Origin: Mycobacterium sp. Root135
Lineage (GTDB): Bacteria > Actinomycetota > Actinomycetes > Mycobacteriales > Mycobacteriaceae
Direction: 5' to 3'
Length of the DNA: 64,000 bases
Assembly: GCF_001426545.1 (NCBI RefSeq)
Contig: NZ_LMEZ01000005.1
Span: forward strand, 249,137 to 313,136
Positions 27,037 to 35,512 of the stretch are shown here, piece after piece; within the stretch, counting starts at the first letter, position 1; every line of letters starts with the position of its first letter. The translations under genes were made by a program, and so were the position numbers. The notes under the pieces are model-generated. The model was given only the letters and a program-made list of their open reading frames with translations, did not search any database and was not told the origin of the DNA.

Positions 27037-27082
27037 TTCGAGACTTGAAGTATCGACCGTAACAGATGCTTCGACTCTCGAA
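27037..27082. promoter_or_regulatory. Paired MarR-type operators between SDR and marR
   Basis: TTCGA-gac-TTGAA (27037-27049) is a near-perfect dyad and TTCGA-ctc-TCGAA (27070-27082) a perfect one. Both have 5-bp arms and a 3-bp centre, spaced about 33 bp (three helical turns). They lie in the 82-bp gap of a divergent SDR/MarR pair. Confidence 0.6.
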
Positions 27083-27101
27083 AGATCGGTAGGCTGACGC
27101 A

Positions 27102-27527
27102 ATGGTCGCATCCGAACTCCCGGCGGTGGTCGCGGCAATCCACCTCATCTGGATGCGCACCAATCACCTGCTCAGCGAGGCACTGGCCGAGCACGGTCTC
27201 ACGACGGCGACCTTCCAGGCGCTGTGGGCGCTGGACCCCGACGCTCCCCCGCCGTCGATGAAGGTGATGGCCGAGCGCATCTACTGCAACGCACCCAATC
27301 TGTCGTTCATCACCAATCAGCTTGCCGCGCGGGGGTTTGTCGAGCGTTCCGTCGATCCCGCCGACCGCCGCTCCCGCGTTGTCGTCTTGACCGCCAAGGG
27401 TCGTCGGGCGCGGGCGGACCTGGTGCGCGCGGCGACGGAGAACACCCCGCTGGGGGTGCTCAGCGACGACGAGTTGCGGCAACTACTGGAACTGCTGCAC
27501 CGCGCCGTTCCGACCCCGCCTGACTGA
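27102..27527 (+). CDS. MarR-family transcriptional regulator
   Basis: A 141-residue MarR regulator. Recognition helices are in MKVMAERIYCNAPNLSFITN, followed by the wing RSVDPADRRSRVVVLTAKG with its conserved Asp-Arg-Arg. Helices at both ends would form the dimer interface. It is divergent from the SDR gene and probably represses both that gene and itself through the paired dyads upstream. Confidence 0.88.
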   Translation: MVASELPAVVAAIHLIWMRTNHLLSEALAEHGLTTATFQALWALDPDAPPPSMKVMAERIYCNAPNLSFITNQLAARGFVERSVDPADRRSRVVVLTAKGRRARADLVRAATENTPLGVLSDDELRQLLELLHRAVPTPPD

Positions 27528-27673
27528 CCCGCCTGTTCACCATGCGCAGCCAGGTGGCCAACCGAAATAGCCGGATGGCCCATGGCGGGGAGCGGTCCAC
27601 TCAAGTCATCATGAACGGGGAGTGCGGGCCGAGAAGCCCGACAATGAGCCGCTCACACAAAGGAATCGACGAG

Positions 27674-28354
27674 ATGAAGCTCGGCAGAATCGGACGTTAC
27701 GCCATCGTCCTACCCGTCGTGGCCGCCGTCGCGGCGGCCATTACCGTGACCACCGTGACGAATCCGGCCGTGGCGAACGCGGAGAATCCCCAGCAGATGA
27801 TCGTGGTGAGCACGCCCTCGGCGTCGTCCCAGACCGGGAGCCTCACCGCGTACGAGCGCGACGGCGACGGCTGGAAGGCCGTAATCGGGCCGACGCCGGC
27901 GATGCTCGGCGAACTGGGCGTCGGAGCACCGGAAGACGACGTATTCCGCACGCCCACAGGCACGTTCCCGCTCGGCCAGTCCTTCGGCCGCGAACCGAAT
28001 CCCGGAACCCGCATGCCGTACTTTCAAGCGACTGACGAGGATTGGTGGGACGAGGACGTGGATTCCCCGACCTACAACACCCACGTCCACGCGGCCGAGA
28101 TCGACTCCGACGACGCGGAGAATCTCTACGACTCCGGCGAAATGTATGACTACGCGGTGCTCATCGACCACAACCCGGAGCGCATCCCCGGCCACTCGGC
28201 GGGCATCTTCCTCCACGTCAACGACGGAAACCCCACGTGGGGATGTGTGGCAATTGCGCGGGAGCAGATGCGGTCGGTACTCGAATGGCTAGATCCGACC
28301 GCCCACCCGCAGATAACCATCGGCATCGGCTTGGACGGGCCGCCTTCCGCATAG
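27674..28354 (+). CDS. Secreted YkuD-like (L,D-transpeptidase-fold) protein
   Basis: A 226-residue protein starting at ATG 27674, with AAAGGA ~10 nt upstream. The signal peptide ends near AVANAENP. The mature part has the YkuD-like core, with PTGTFPLGQSFG, DYAVLIDHNPERIPGHSAGI, and HVNDGNPTWGCVAIA containing the probable catalytic Cys after a His. The normal L,D-transpeptidase motif is HGxxN/SHGC; here the Gly-Cys is preceded by TW, so activity on peptidoglycan is uncertain. No peptidoglycan-binding domain or lipobox is seen. It stands alone between a MarR and an FAH-fold gene. Confidence 0.72.
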   Translation: MKLGRIGRYAIVLPVVAAVAAAITVTTVTNPAVANAENPQQMIVVSTPSASSQTGSLTAYERDGDGWKAVIGPTPAMLGELGVGAPEDDVFRTPTGTFPLGQSFGREPNPGTRMPYFQATDEDWWDEDVDSPTYNTHVHAAEIDSDDAENLYDSGEMYDYAVLIDHNPERIPGHSAGIFLHVNDGNPTWGCVAIAREQMRSVLEWLDPTAHPQITIGIGLDGPPSA

Positions 28355-28457
28355 GCGAGACACGTCCTCGGCTGCGCCCCTCCGACCCTCACCCGGCCAG
28401 GTGTCCCCACGCGCTCGCCAGTTCGGCTCACTTCTCGGGTTCTGAGAGAGTGGACCC

Positions 28458-29153
28458 ATGTTCACCGTGGTGCCGACTACTCTGGCGATCGACGATTCCG
28501 AGATCCGCTTTCCGGTCCGCCGGGTGTATTGCGTCGGGCGCAACTACGCCGACCATGCCCGGGAGATGGGATCCGATCCCGACCGCGAGCCACCGTTCTA
28601 TTTCACGAAGCCGGCCGACGCCGTGTTCACGGTGGCCGAGGGATATCGCGGCGGCAGGCCAGGCGTCGTCCCCTATCCGCCCGCCACCGGCAACCTGCAT
28701 CACGAGATCGAGCTCGTCGTGGCCATCGGCTCGACCGTCGCCAACGAGCCGGCGACCTCAGTGATGCAACATGTTTGGGGTTATGCGGTCGGGGTCGATC
28801 TCACCCGTCGCGACATGCAAGACGAGGCGAAGGCCACCAGGCGGCCCTGGGATCTCTCGAAGGGTTTCGACGCCTCCGGCCCACTCTCGCCGTTGGTGCC
28901 AGCCAGCGGCGACAGGGGGAAGGCCGGCAGGATCTGGCTCACCGTGGACGACGAGCTCCGTCAGGAGGGTGACCTCGCCGACCAAATCTGGCCCGTCGCC
29001 GACGTCGTGGCGCAACTGTCCGCCTCGGTCGTGTTGCAGCCAGGCGACCTCATCATGACGGGTACACCGTCGGGTGTCGGTCCCATCGCGCGTGGACAGA
29101 CGGTCGCCGGCGGCGTCGACGGCATTGGTGAACTCACCTTCACCGTGGAGTGA
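28458..29153 (+). CDS. Fumarylacetoacetate hydrolase-family protein
   Basis: A 231-residue FAH-fold enzyme. Key features are CVGRNYADHAREMG near residue 32, the metal-binding EIELVVAIG (Glu-x-Glu) near residue 78, and GDLIMTGTPSGVGPI near the C-terminus. Family members hydrolyse or decarboxylate acylpyruvates, oxaloacetate or ring-cleavage products. It converges closely on the PPOX-family gene. The specific reaction here is unknown. Confidence 0.88.
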   Translation: MFTVVPTTLAIDDSEIRFPVRRVYCVGRNYADHAREMGSDPDREPPFYFTKPADAVFTVAEGYRGGRPGVVPYPPATGNLHHEIELVVAIGSTVANEPATSVMQHVWGYAVGVDLTRRDMQDEAKATRRPWDLSKGFDASGPLSPLVPASGDRGKAGRIWLTVDDELRQEGDLADQIWPVADVVAQLSASVVLQPGDLIMTGTPSGVGPIARGQTVAGGVDGIGELTFTVE

Positions 29154-29158
29154 CCGAG

Positions 29159-29599
29159 CTAAGCCTGGTCTGGCGTTGAACTCGAGTAGTCCCACGACGA
29201 CGTCTTGACCGGTGTCACGCGGATGTAGGTGGCACCCGGTCTGGGTTCGGTGGGCCATTCGGACTCTGGCACGCCCCGCCTCCGGGCACCTTCCCTCGCG
29301 AGCTCGACTGCTTCGTCCCGGTCGCGAACGATGCGGGCGTGACCTTGGATCATCACTCCCCGGATGTCGGCCATGCTCGAGCCGTCTTCCAGCATGATGC
29401 TCACGTTCGGGTTGCTCTCGACGTTGGCCACCTTGCGGGTCCCATCCCGCACGCCCATGACGACGTCGCGGCCAAGGCGAAAGTAGCCCAGGGGCACCGT
29501 GTGCGGGAATCCGTCGTCGTCGACGGTGCTCAATGCCGCCCACCCCGGGCGGCTGTCGAGAAACGCCTCAATGTCTTCGTCACTCATTCTTCGTGGCAT
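29159..29599 (-). CDS. PPOX-class flavin/F420-dependent oxidoreductase
   Basis: A 146-residue split-barrel flavin-binding protein of the pyridoxamine 5'-phosphate oxidase-like group. The core is GWAALSTVDDDGFPHTVPLG, then VVMGVRDGTRKVANVESNP and IQGHARIVRD. Start is uncertain: ATG at 29599 (MPRRMSDED) or 29587. Mycobacterial members commonly bind F420 or FMN. It lies divergent from a small secreted CDGP-type protein. Confidence 0.82.
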   Translation of the reverse strand: MPRRMSDEDIEAFLDSRPGWAALSTVDDDGFPHTVPLGYFRLGRDVVMGVRDGTRKVANVESNPNVSIMLEDGSSMADIRGVMIQGHARIVRDRDEAVELAREGARRRGVPESEWPTEPRPGATYIRVTPVKTSSWDYSSSTPDQA

Positions 29600-29813
29600 G
29601 AGTGAGGTTAACAACAGCCTCCTTGGGCTGATCGTTCCTCCGATCGGGGGACACAACGATTCCTCTGCCTTCTCCACCGATCACCGGGCATACCCGTCGC
29701 CACGAATGCGGCAGGCTCAAATCACTGCCGGAGACGTCAGGCGGCACGGAAGTCACGCCGTCCATACCGAACCGGATGATCCGCGAAAACCAACGATGAA
29801 TGGGAAATCTGCA

Positions 29814-30248
29814 ATGACCACCACCACGCGCCGAGTCGCACACGCAGCAGTCCTGGCCGCCGCCTCGGCACTGATCGCCTTGGCCGCCCCCGCCGTCGGC
29901 CACGCCGACCCGGGCCTCACCGCCGGCCCCGCAATGGGATGCGAAACCATCCACTGGGGAGCCTTCGGCATGGAGCGCCGCAAGGTCTGCGACGGCCCCC
30001 AGCAGCCCGACGGCACCTGGCAGCGCACCCGCACCATCTGGACACCGGCTTTCTACAGCTCGAAGCCGTGCCTGCAAAGCTCCTACTCCGACGCCGGCGA
30101 CGGCCTCTCGGACAACCGCATAGTCGACTGCGACGGCCACTGGACTCCCGAGTCCGTCTCTAATCAGGAGTCCTACCCGGTGACGCCCGCCACCGTGCTG
30201 CCCGACGAGCCCGGCTGGCTGCCGCCGTACACCGAAAACATCCTCTAA
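29814..30248 (+). CDS. Secreted CDGP-domain protein
   Basis: A 144-residue exported protein typical of mycobacteria. The Ala-rich signal peptide ends near GHADPG. The mature chain has four cysteines in a compact pattern (GCETIHWG, RKVCDGPQQPDGTWQRTR, KPCLQSSYSD, IVDCDGHWTP), including the CDGP tetrapeptide. Two starts are possible (ATG at 29796 or 29814); the second is used, with GGGAAA upstream. The function of the family is unknown. The 215-bp gap upstream holds no recognisable element. Confidence 0.75.
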   Translation: MTTTTRRVAHAAVLAAASALIALAAPAVGHADPGLTAGPAMGCETIHWGAFGMERRKVCDGPQQPDGTWQRTRTIWTPAFYSSKPCLQSSYSDAGDGLSDNRIVDCDGHWTPESVSNQESYPVTPATVLPDEPGWLPPYTENIL

Positions 30249-30373
30249 CAGTCTGTGAGACAACGCCTTACGGGACTGCCGCCCTCCCGGACGCCAGGGG
30301 TCATCCCATCGGTGGCGGAGATCCCAACGGCGGACACACTAGGTGGCTACGGAGACGTGGTGCCGGGGCGTCT

Positions 30374-30620
30374 CCGCCGGTCCTGCGGGCGCTGGCCGAT
30401 CACCCGGTTGCGTCGGCCGCAGAACTCGCCCGGCTGTGCTTCGTCACCCGACAATCGCTGGGCGACGTACTGACGGTGTTACGCACCGCGGGCCTCGTCG
30501 AGACGGCCGACGTACCTCCGCTCGACGCAACCATGACCGAAGGTCTTCTCGGACCGACCGGCGGCATCTCACCGCGATGCTCACGCGATGCGCAGAGAAT
30601 CCCGAAAGCCCCTGACGTGA
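30374..30620 (+). pseudogene. Probable MarR-type winged-helix remnant
   Basis: Within the 397-bp gap between two intact genes, the frame beginning around 30374 reads as a MarR-like helix-turn-helix (VLRALADHPVASAAELARLC, then FVTRQSLGDVLTVLRTAGLVE). It has no matching N-terminus or start. After the recognition region, the expected wing is lost; a plausible C-terminal helix appears in another frame near 30560-30617 (RRHLTAMLTRCAENPE). This pattern fits a decayed regulator gene with frameshifts. It is a hand reading and could be coincidence. Confidence 0.35.
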
Positions 30621-30644
30621 GGCCCAATCCGTCACGGACTGCTG

Positions 30645-31613
30645 TTAGAGCGCCGCCAGGCGCCGGACCCGGTTGTCGAGCGCTTGACGCGACACGGATA
30701 GGTCGGCGGCCACTACCTCGAAGCCGTGCGGACAGCCAGGGAAGACGTGCAGTTCCGTTGGCACGCCCGCCGCGAGCAGGCTGCGGGCGTAGTCGATGTC
30801 CTCGTCGCGGAAGATGTCCAGGTCACCGACGTCGATGTAGGCCGGGGGCAGACCGGTGAGGTCCGCAGCTCGTGCCGGCGCGGCGTACGGGGAGACGTCG
30901 GCGCCTCCGAAAGCGGCGCCGAGCAACGCTTCCCACCCTGTCACGTTGTCGTCGTAGTTCCAGACCAGGAACTCGGACGGGAGCTGCGGATCGGGAACCA
31001 CGGTGCGGTCGTCGAGCATGGGGTAGATCAACAGCTGCAAGGCGAGCGGGGGGCCGCTGCGGTCGCGGGCTAGCAGTGCGACACCGGCCGCCAGGCCACC
31101 GCCCGCGCTGTCGCCACCGACGGCCAGACGCGTGGGGTCGACGTTCAGCTCGGCGGCGTGGGCTTCCAGCCATTGCAGCGCGGCATAGCAGTCCTCCACC
31201 GGGGTGGGATGGGGATGCTCGGGCGCGACGCGGTAATCGACGACCAGGGCTGGCACGCTCGACTGCGAAACATATTGCCGCACAACGACGTCGTACACCG
31301 GAGCCGTCTGTTCGAGGCTCGCTATCATGCCTCCGCCGTGGAGGTAGAGCATCGCCGCGCTCGCGGTCCGAGCTTCAGCGGTCGGCTCGTACCATGTCAG
31401 CGGTAGCACCGCGCCGTCGGAGGCGGTGAGGTCATAACGCCTGACCTCGACGTCGGTGGGGACCTCCATCGTCGACGCCAGTGCGGTGAACATCGCCGCC
31501 GTATTCCTCCGACGCGTGGCCACGTCCCCTACGGCGGGTCCAGGACCAGAATCGGGAGGCGGTGCCGCCGCCTGCAGGACGGTGGCGATCTCAGGAAGCG
31601 GACTCAGGGGCAC
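30645..31613 (-). CDS. Alpha/beta hydrolase (HSL/GDXG lipase-esterase family)
   Basis: A 322-residue hormone-sensitive-lipase-type esterase. The oxyanion motif LYLHGGGM and the nucleophile motif GGDSAGGG are clear; a late Asp (DLDIFRDED) and His (FPGCPHGFE) complete the triad. Translation starts with GTG at 31613. It is followed upstream on the same strand, after 90 bp, by an AhpD-like gene and a cupin gene, so it may be the last member of that operon. Confidence 0.85.
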   Translation of the reverse strand: MPLSPLPEIATVLQAAAPPPDSGPGPAVGDVATRRRNTAAMFTALASTMEVPTDVEVRRYDLTASDGAVLPLTWYEPTAEARTASAAMLYLHGGGMIASLEQTAPVYDVVVRQYVSQSSVPALVVDYRVAPEHPHPTPVEDCYAALQWLEAHAAELNVDPTRLAVGGDSAGGGLAAGVALLARDRSGPPLALQLLIYPMLDDRTVVPDPQLPSEFLVWNYDDNVTGWEALLGAAFGGADVSPYAAPARAADLTGLPPAYIDVGDLDIFRDEDIDYARSLLAAGVPTELHVFPGCPHGFEVVAADLSVSRQALDNRVRRLAAL

Positions 31614-31702
31614 GCCACGACACTATCGCCTGGGCGCTCGGCCGAGGCGGACCGAATCAAGCGGTCGCGCTGGCATCGTCTTGTCGTCGACTTGGCTCGG
31701 CG

Positions 31703-32155
31703 TCAAGGAGCGACTGGGTAGTGACTCGAGATGGCAATTCGATTCCAGCCGTTCACCGCGACGGCCAACCACGTCACGGCTGCGACCTGCTGGTCGGACA
31801 ACGTTGCGGCGACGTCGATTTCGGGCGAGGGAGAAGTGTGCTCGTCGCCTATGCGGGTGATCCTTTCGGCCAGCACCAGCGCGGCCCGCTCTTCGTCGGT
31901 GAAGTACTGCGACTCCCACCAGGCGGGTAGCACGGCCAGGCGGTCCGGCGTCTCGCCGGCGGCGACGGCATCACGGGTGTGCAACCGTAGGCAAAACGCA
32001 CACCCGTTCAGCTGCGACACGCGAATCTTGACGAGTTCGGCAAGGACCGGCGGCAAGCCCGCCGCGGCCGCGGCCTGGGCAACGTGTTTGTCCACGTCGA
32101 CGTAGCTCTTGTAAGCGTCGGGAAACTGCTTGCTGATGTTGACGTTCGGCAGCAT
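31703..32155 (-). CDS. Carboxymuconolactone decarboxylase-family (AhpD-like) protein
   Basis: A 150-residue AhpD-fold protein. The redox-type signature NGCAFCLRLHTRDA carries the C-x2-C and downstream His typical of peroxidase-like members rather than true carboxymuconolactone decarboxylases. A GAGGA site precedes the ATG at 32155. It is 32 nt downstream of the cupin lipoprotein gene on the same strand, consistent with an operon reading from the duplicated promoter element at 32.7 kb. Confidence 0.85.
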   Translation of the reverse strand: MLPNVNISKQFPDAYKSYVDVDKHVAQAAAAAGLPPVLAELVKIRVSQLNGCAFCLRLHTRDAVAAGETPDRLAVLPAWWESQYFTDEERAALVLAERITRIGDEHTSPSPEIDVAATLSDQQVAAVTWLAVAVNGWNRIAISSHYPVAP

Positions 32156-32187
32156 GGGTGGAGTCCTCTTCTCTTTGGGGTCTGTCG

Positions 32188-32649
32188 TTAGTGGGGGTCG
32201 TCGACCTTGAGCTTGTCGCCGGTGCTGGAGATGAAGACGACCAGCAACCGTGCGGGCTCGGTGCTACTTACGTTCTCGGTGAGGACGTGGTGTGCGCCGG
32301 GTTGTTCGACCCAGTTCTCTCCTTGGCGAAAGGTGCGGGCGGGTTCGTCGTCGAGCTTGCTGCTGACGTCCCCTTCGAGCACATATGCGTAGACGAATGC
32401 ATCGCCATGCCGATGTGGCTCCGCTCGCGCGCTGGGCGGGAAGTCCACGATTGCGGATGTGAACGTCTTGTCGGGCACATTCGGCAGGGCCTGTTCGAGT
32501 AGCGGCGTCAGCGTTTCAGCCGGGGCCGGTACGGCCGTCGTCACTGCAGGGCTTGGGGCGGCGGTTGACGGTGGGATGGCGGTGCAGGCCGGCGTTGCGG
32601 CCAACACGGCAACTGTCAAGACACCACCTGCGACGTGTGATCGGATCAC
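32188..32649 (-). CDS. Cupin-domain lipoprotein
   Basis: A 153-residue exported protein starting with GTG at 32649 behind AGGAG. The signal peptide ends in a lipobox-like TPAC. The mature part is a single cupin barrel, with a metal-binding set in RAEPHRHGDAFVYAYVLEG (two His and a Glu-like position) and EQPGAHHVL contributing a further His. It lies head-to-head with the large LuxR-family regulator. The intervening region contains copy 1 of the ~108-bp element. Confidence 0.8.
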   Translation of the reverse strand: MIRSHVAGGVLTVAVLAATPACTAIPPSTAAPSPAVTTAVPAPAETLTPLLEQALPNVPDKTFTSAIVDFPPSARAEPHRHGDAFVYAYVLEGDVSSKLDDEPARTFRQGENWVEQPGAHHVLTENVSSTEPARLLVVFISSTGDKLKVDDPH

Positions 32650-32680
32650 GTGGTTCTCCTGGAGCGACTTGGGTGTTCAC

Positions 32681-32788
32681 GGGTGGTGCCGGGCATGTCT
32701 CCTACAGTGCGCCGATGGTCATGGCCTGCGCTTCGGTCAAATGACTTCACCGCGATGACTGCATCGGCAGACGTGAGGTCCGCTCGTG
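32681..32788. repeat. Duplicated intergenic control element, copy 1
   Basis: This stretch, from GGGTGGTGCCGGGCATGTCT to the GTG start of the LuxR-type gene, recurs at 39206-39312 with about 14 differences and one single-base gap by hand alignment. Inside are the exact shared block CTTCGGTCAAATGACTTCAC, a GTCA-AA-TGAC palindrome and a direct repeat of ATGACT. In both copies a catabolic operon runs leftward from it. It probably contains promoters and the binding site for the LuxR-type regulator. Confidence 0.8.
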
Positions 32789-35500
32789 CAGTACAACCAG
32801 AGGGTGCGTGCGGGGATCGGCCTCATAGGCCGAGACGATGAGATCGACACGTTGACCCGGTTCCTGGACGGAGGGGGCCGGGGTGCCCTGGTCGTCCGTG
32901 GCGAGGCTGGGGTCGGCAAGACCGCCCTGGTGGAGGAGATCGTCGGCCGAGCCGCTGCCACGGGCTGGCGAGTCGTAAGGGCAACCGGGGTCGAAGCCGA
33001 GACGTCCTTCGCACTCAGCGGCCTCAATCAGATCGTGTTCGCACTCCGCGAGGAGCTCGCCCAACTCGGGTCCGACGACCAAGCCGTGTTGGCACCGGCG
33101 CTGGGTGCCGACGCGACGTCCGCGCCGGTGCCGATGCCGCTCGCGATGGCGTTGTTGTCGCTTCTGACGCAGGCGACTCGACATCACCCGCTCTTGCTCG
33201 TCGTCGAAGACGTGCACTGGTTCGACGATGTCAGCGCGAGCGTGCTCAACGCGGCGGGGCGCCGACTGTCCGACCCACGGCTGAGATTCCTGGCGACCGC
33301 CCGCCCCGTCCCTGGCGATCACTCCGGCGAAGGATGGGAGGAGTTGATTCTGTGCCCCCTCACCGCCGGCGATGCCGCGCGTCTGGTGGACCTCACCGCA
33401 TTGTCGTTGAGCGCGTCGACGCGCCGGATGATTCTCGACGTCGCAGCCGGCAACCCGCTGGCGCTGCAGGAGTTGCCCCGCAATGCCGGGCACATGGACA
33501 CGCTGACGTCGGCGATGCCGTTGACGGATCGTCTCGTCACGGTGTTCGGTAGCAGACTGCGGGGCCTCGACGAGAGTGTCCGCACGGAGTTGCTGCGCGC
33601 CGCACTCGACGGCACTCCGGCGTCGACCGCCGCCGACGCCGCGGGCCGTTACGTCCTGTCCGACGTCGACGCGGCGGTCACCCAAGGATTGCTGGTCCAC
33701 AATCCGTCAGGTGACGTGGTGTTTCGTCACCCCTTGGTGCGGGCGGCCGTCATCCATCAGGCCAGTGCATCGCAGCGCCGCGAGGCACATGCCCATCTGG
33801 CACAGCTTTACGACGACGAGTTGATGCGGCGGGCAACACATTTGAGCGCCGCGGCTATTGGGCCGGATCAGGTGGTGGCAGACCTACTCGACCGCGCCGC
33901 GCACCTGTCCATCCGACTCGGCGGCTCGGCCATCGCCGTGGACTGGTTGCGGCGCGCGGCGGAGTTGTGCACCGACCCCGAGCGGCGCGAACGGCTGCGG
34001 GCCGACGCAGCATTCGTGGCGTCGCAGGCCAGCCGATTCGACGACGCACGACGCCTGGCAGACGATCCGCTCACCGAGACGGAGAGCGCCGCATCGGTGC
34101 TCACCGCCGCGTACGTTGCGCTATACCGCGACGGCGACGTGCTCACCACCCATCGCCAACTCCTCGTCGCCCTACAAGATGCCGACGCCCTCGACGACGC
34201 CATCGTCACACGGCTGGTGAAACTGCTTCTCGCGGTAACCCTGTACCGCGGCGACCCCGAACGATGGCAGCAGACCGACGACGTGATCGACCGCCTCGCA
34301 GGGCGTCTCGACACCGACGCAGTGCTCTTCCGAGATTCCTGGGGGGACGTCTGCCGTCGCGGGCATACCGTCCGGCGACGACTCGACGAGCAGCTCACAC
34401 AGCTCGGGCGCCGAGAACCGTGGGACGTCATGCGGCTGGGCGTCGCCGCCTACTACGTGGACGGACTCGCCGACTTCCGGGCCACCCTTGCGACGCTGTT
34501 TCGCCGAGAGTCCGACCGAGGCGCGGTCACCAACGCGATGACGATGCTGCACCTGATCTTGCTCGACCAACTCGCGAGGGGCGATTGGGAGCAGGCCCAG
34601 CAGTCGACGCGACTGGGCCGAGAGCTGACCGAACTCCACCACAACGATCTGTTCCACTATCAATTCATCGCCTACGACGGACTACACGCCGCCGCCACGG
34701 GCGACTTCGACACTGCCCGCCGATGCGTCACCGCAGTCCAGAACTGGTCCATTTCAAGGAAACTCGGCCTCTTGGCGACGATCGTCCGGCGCACCGAGGC
34801 GCTCATGGCGCTCGGCGACGGCGACTACACCGCGGCCCACGACGTGACGACGAAAGAGCTTGTTGGGCAGAAGTTTCCGCCCTACTCGAAGCAGCCAACC
34901 GAGGAGCTCCTCGACGTCGTCGAGGCCGCCGTGGGCGCCGGGCATCTCGATCGCGCTCGGGCCTACGTCGACCAGGCAATCGATCTCCGCATCGCCGACA
35001 TCTCACCTCGGCTCGCCGCGCTCACCGTCGCCGTGCAAGCAATGACTGCCGCAGACGAGTCGGCGGGGCAACTCTTCGACCAGGCTCTGGCTCACCCGGG
35101 CCTGGTGCACAACGCGTTTGAAGCCAACCGGATTCGACTCGCATACGGCATGTGGTTACGGCGACGACGCAGAACCGCCGAAGCCCGCGAGCAGCTCACG
35201 AGGGCAGCCGACGGGTTCCGCGCTCTGTCTGCGCACCCCTGGGAACGACGTGCCACCGGGGAGCTACGCGCCTCCGGCGCAGCGGTCCAGCGAGCGTCCG
35301 GCGGCTCGGTCGCTCTGAGCGCCCAGGAACGTACGATCGCAGAAATGGCGGCGGCGGGACAGTCCAACAAGGACATCGCCGCCCGCCTTCATCTGTCTCC
35401 CAGGACCGTTGGCGCTCACCTGTACCGCATCTTTCCCAAACTGGGCGTCACCAGCCGTGCCGCACTCGGTCAAGCGTTGAGGGATCTCGACGGTCCCTGA
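32786..35500 (+). CDS. Large ATP-binding LuxR-family (LAL) transcriptional regulator
   Basis: A 904-residue LAL/MalT-like regulator. N-terminal AAA domain: Walker A GEAGVGKTALVEEI near residue 38 and Walker B LLLVVEDVHWFDD near residue 135. A long helical, TPR-like sensor region fills ~residues 330-830. The C-terminal LuxR helix-turn-helix is LSAQERTIAEMAAAGQSNKD followed by IAARLHLSPRTVGAHL. Start is GTG at 32786 with GAGG 8 nt upstream. It is divergent from the cupin-AhpD operon and is the best candidate to bind the element duplicated at 32.7 and 39.2 kb. Confidence 0.9.
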   Translation: MQYNQRVRAGIGLIGRDDEIDTLTRFLDGGGRGALVVRGEAGVGKTALVEEIVGRAAATGWRVVRATGVEAETSFALSGLNQIVFALREELAQLGSDDQAVLAPALGADATSAPVPMPLAMALLSLLTQATRHHPLLLVVEDVHWFDDVSASVLNAAGRRLSDPRLRFLATARPVPGDHSGEGWEELILCPLTAGDAARLVDLTALSLSASTRRMILDVAAGNPLALQELPRNAGHMDTLTSAMPLTDRLVTVFGSRLRGLDESVRTELLRAALDGTPASTAADAAGRYVLSDVDAAVTQGLLVHNPSGDVVFRHPLVRAAVIHQASASQRREAHAHLAQLYDDELMRRATHLSAAAIGPDQVVADLLDRAAHLSIRLGGSAIAVDWLRRAAELCTDPERRERLRADAAFVASQASRFDDARRLADDPLTETESAASVLTAAYVALYRDGDVLTTHRQLLVALQDADALDDAIVTRLVKLLLAVTLYRGDPERWQQTDDVIDRLAGRLDTDAVLFRDSWGDVCRRGHTVRRRLDEQLTQLGRREPWDVMRLGVAAYYVDGLADFRATLATLFRRESDRGAVTNAMTMLHLILLDQLARGDWEQAQQSTRLGRELTELHHNDLFHYQFIAYDGLHAAATGDFDTARRCVTAVQNWSISRKLGLLATIVRRTEALMALGDGDYTAAHDVTTKELVGQKFPPYSKQPTEELLDVVEAAVGAGHLDRARAYVDQAIDLRIADISPRLAALTVAVQAMTAADESAGQLFDQALAHPGLVHNAFEANRIRLAYGMWLRRRRRTAEAREQLTRAADGFRALSAHPWERRATGELRASGAAVQRASGGSVALSAQERTIAEMAAAGQSNKDIAARLHLSPRTVGAHLYRIFPKLGVTSRAALGQALRDLDGP

Positions 35501-35512
35501 ACGAGCAGCCGG

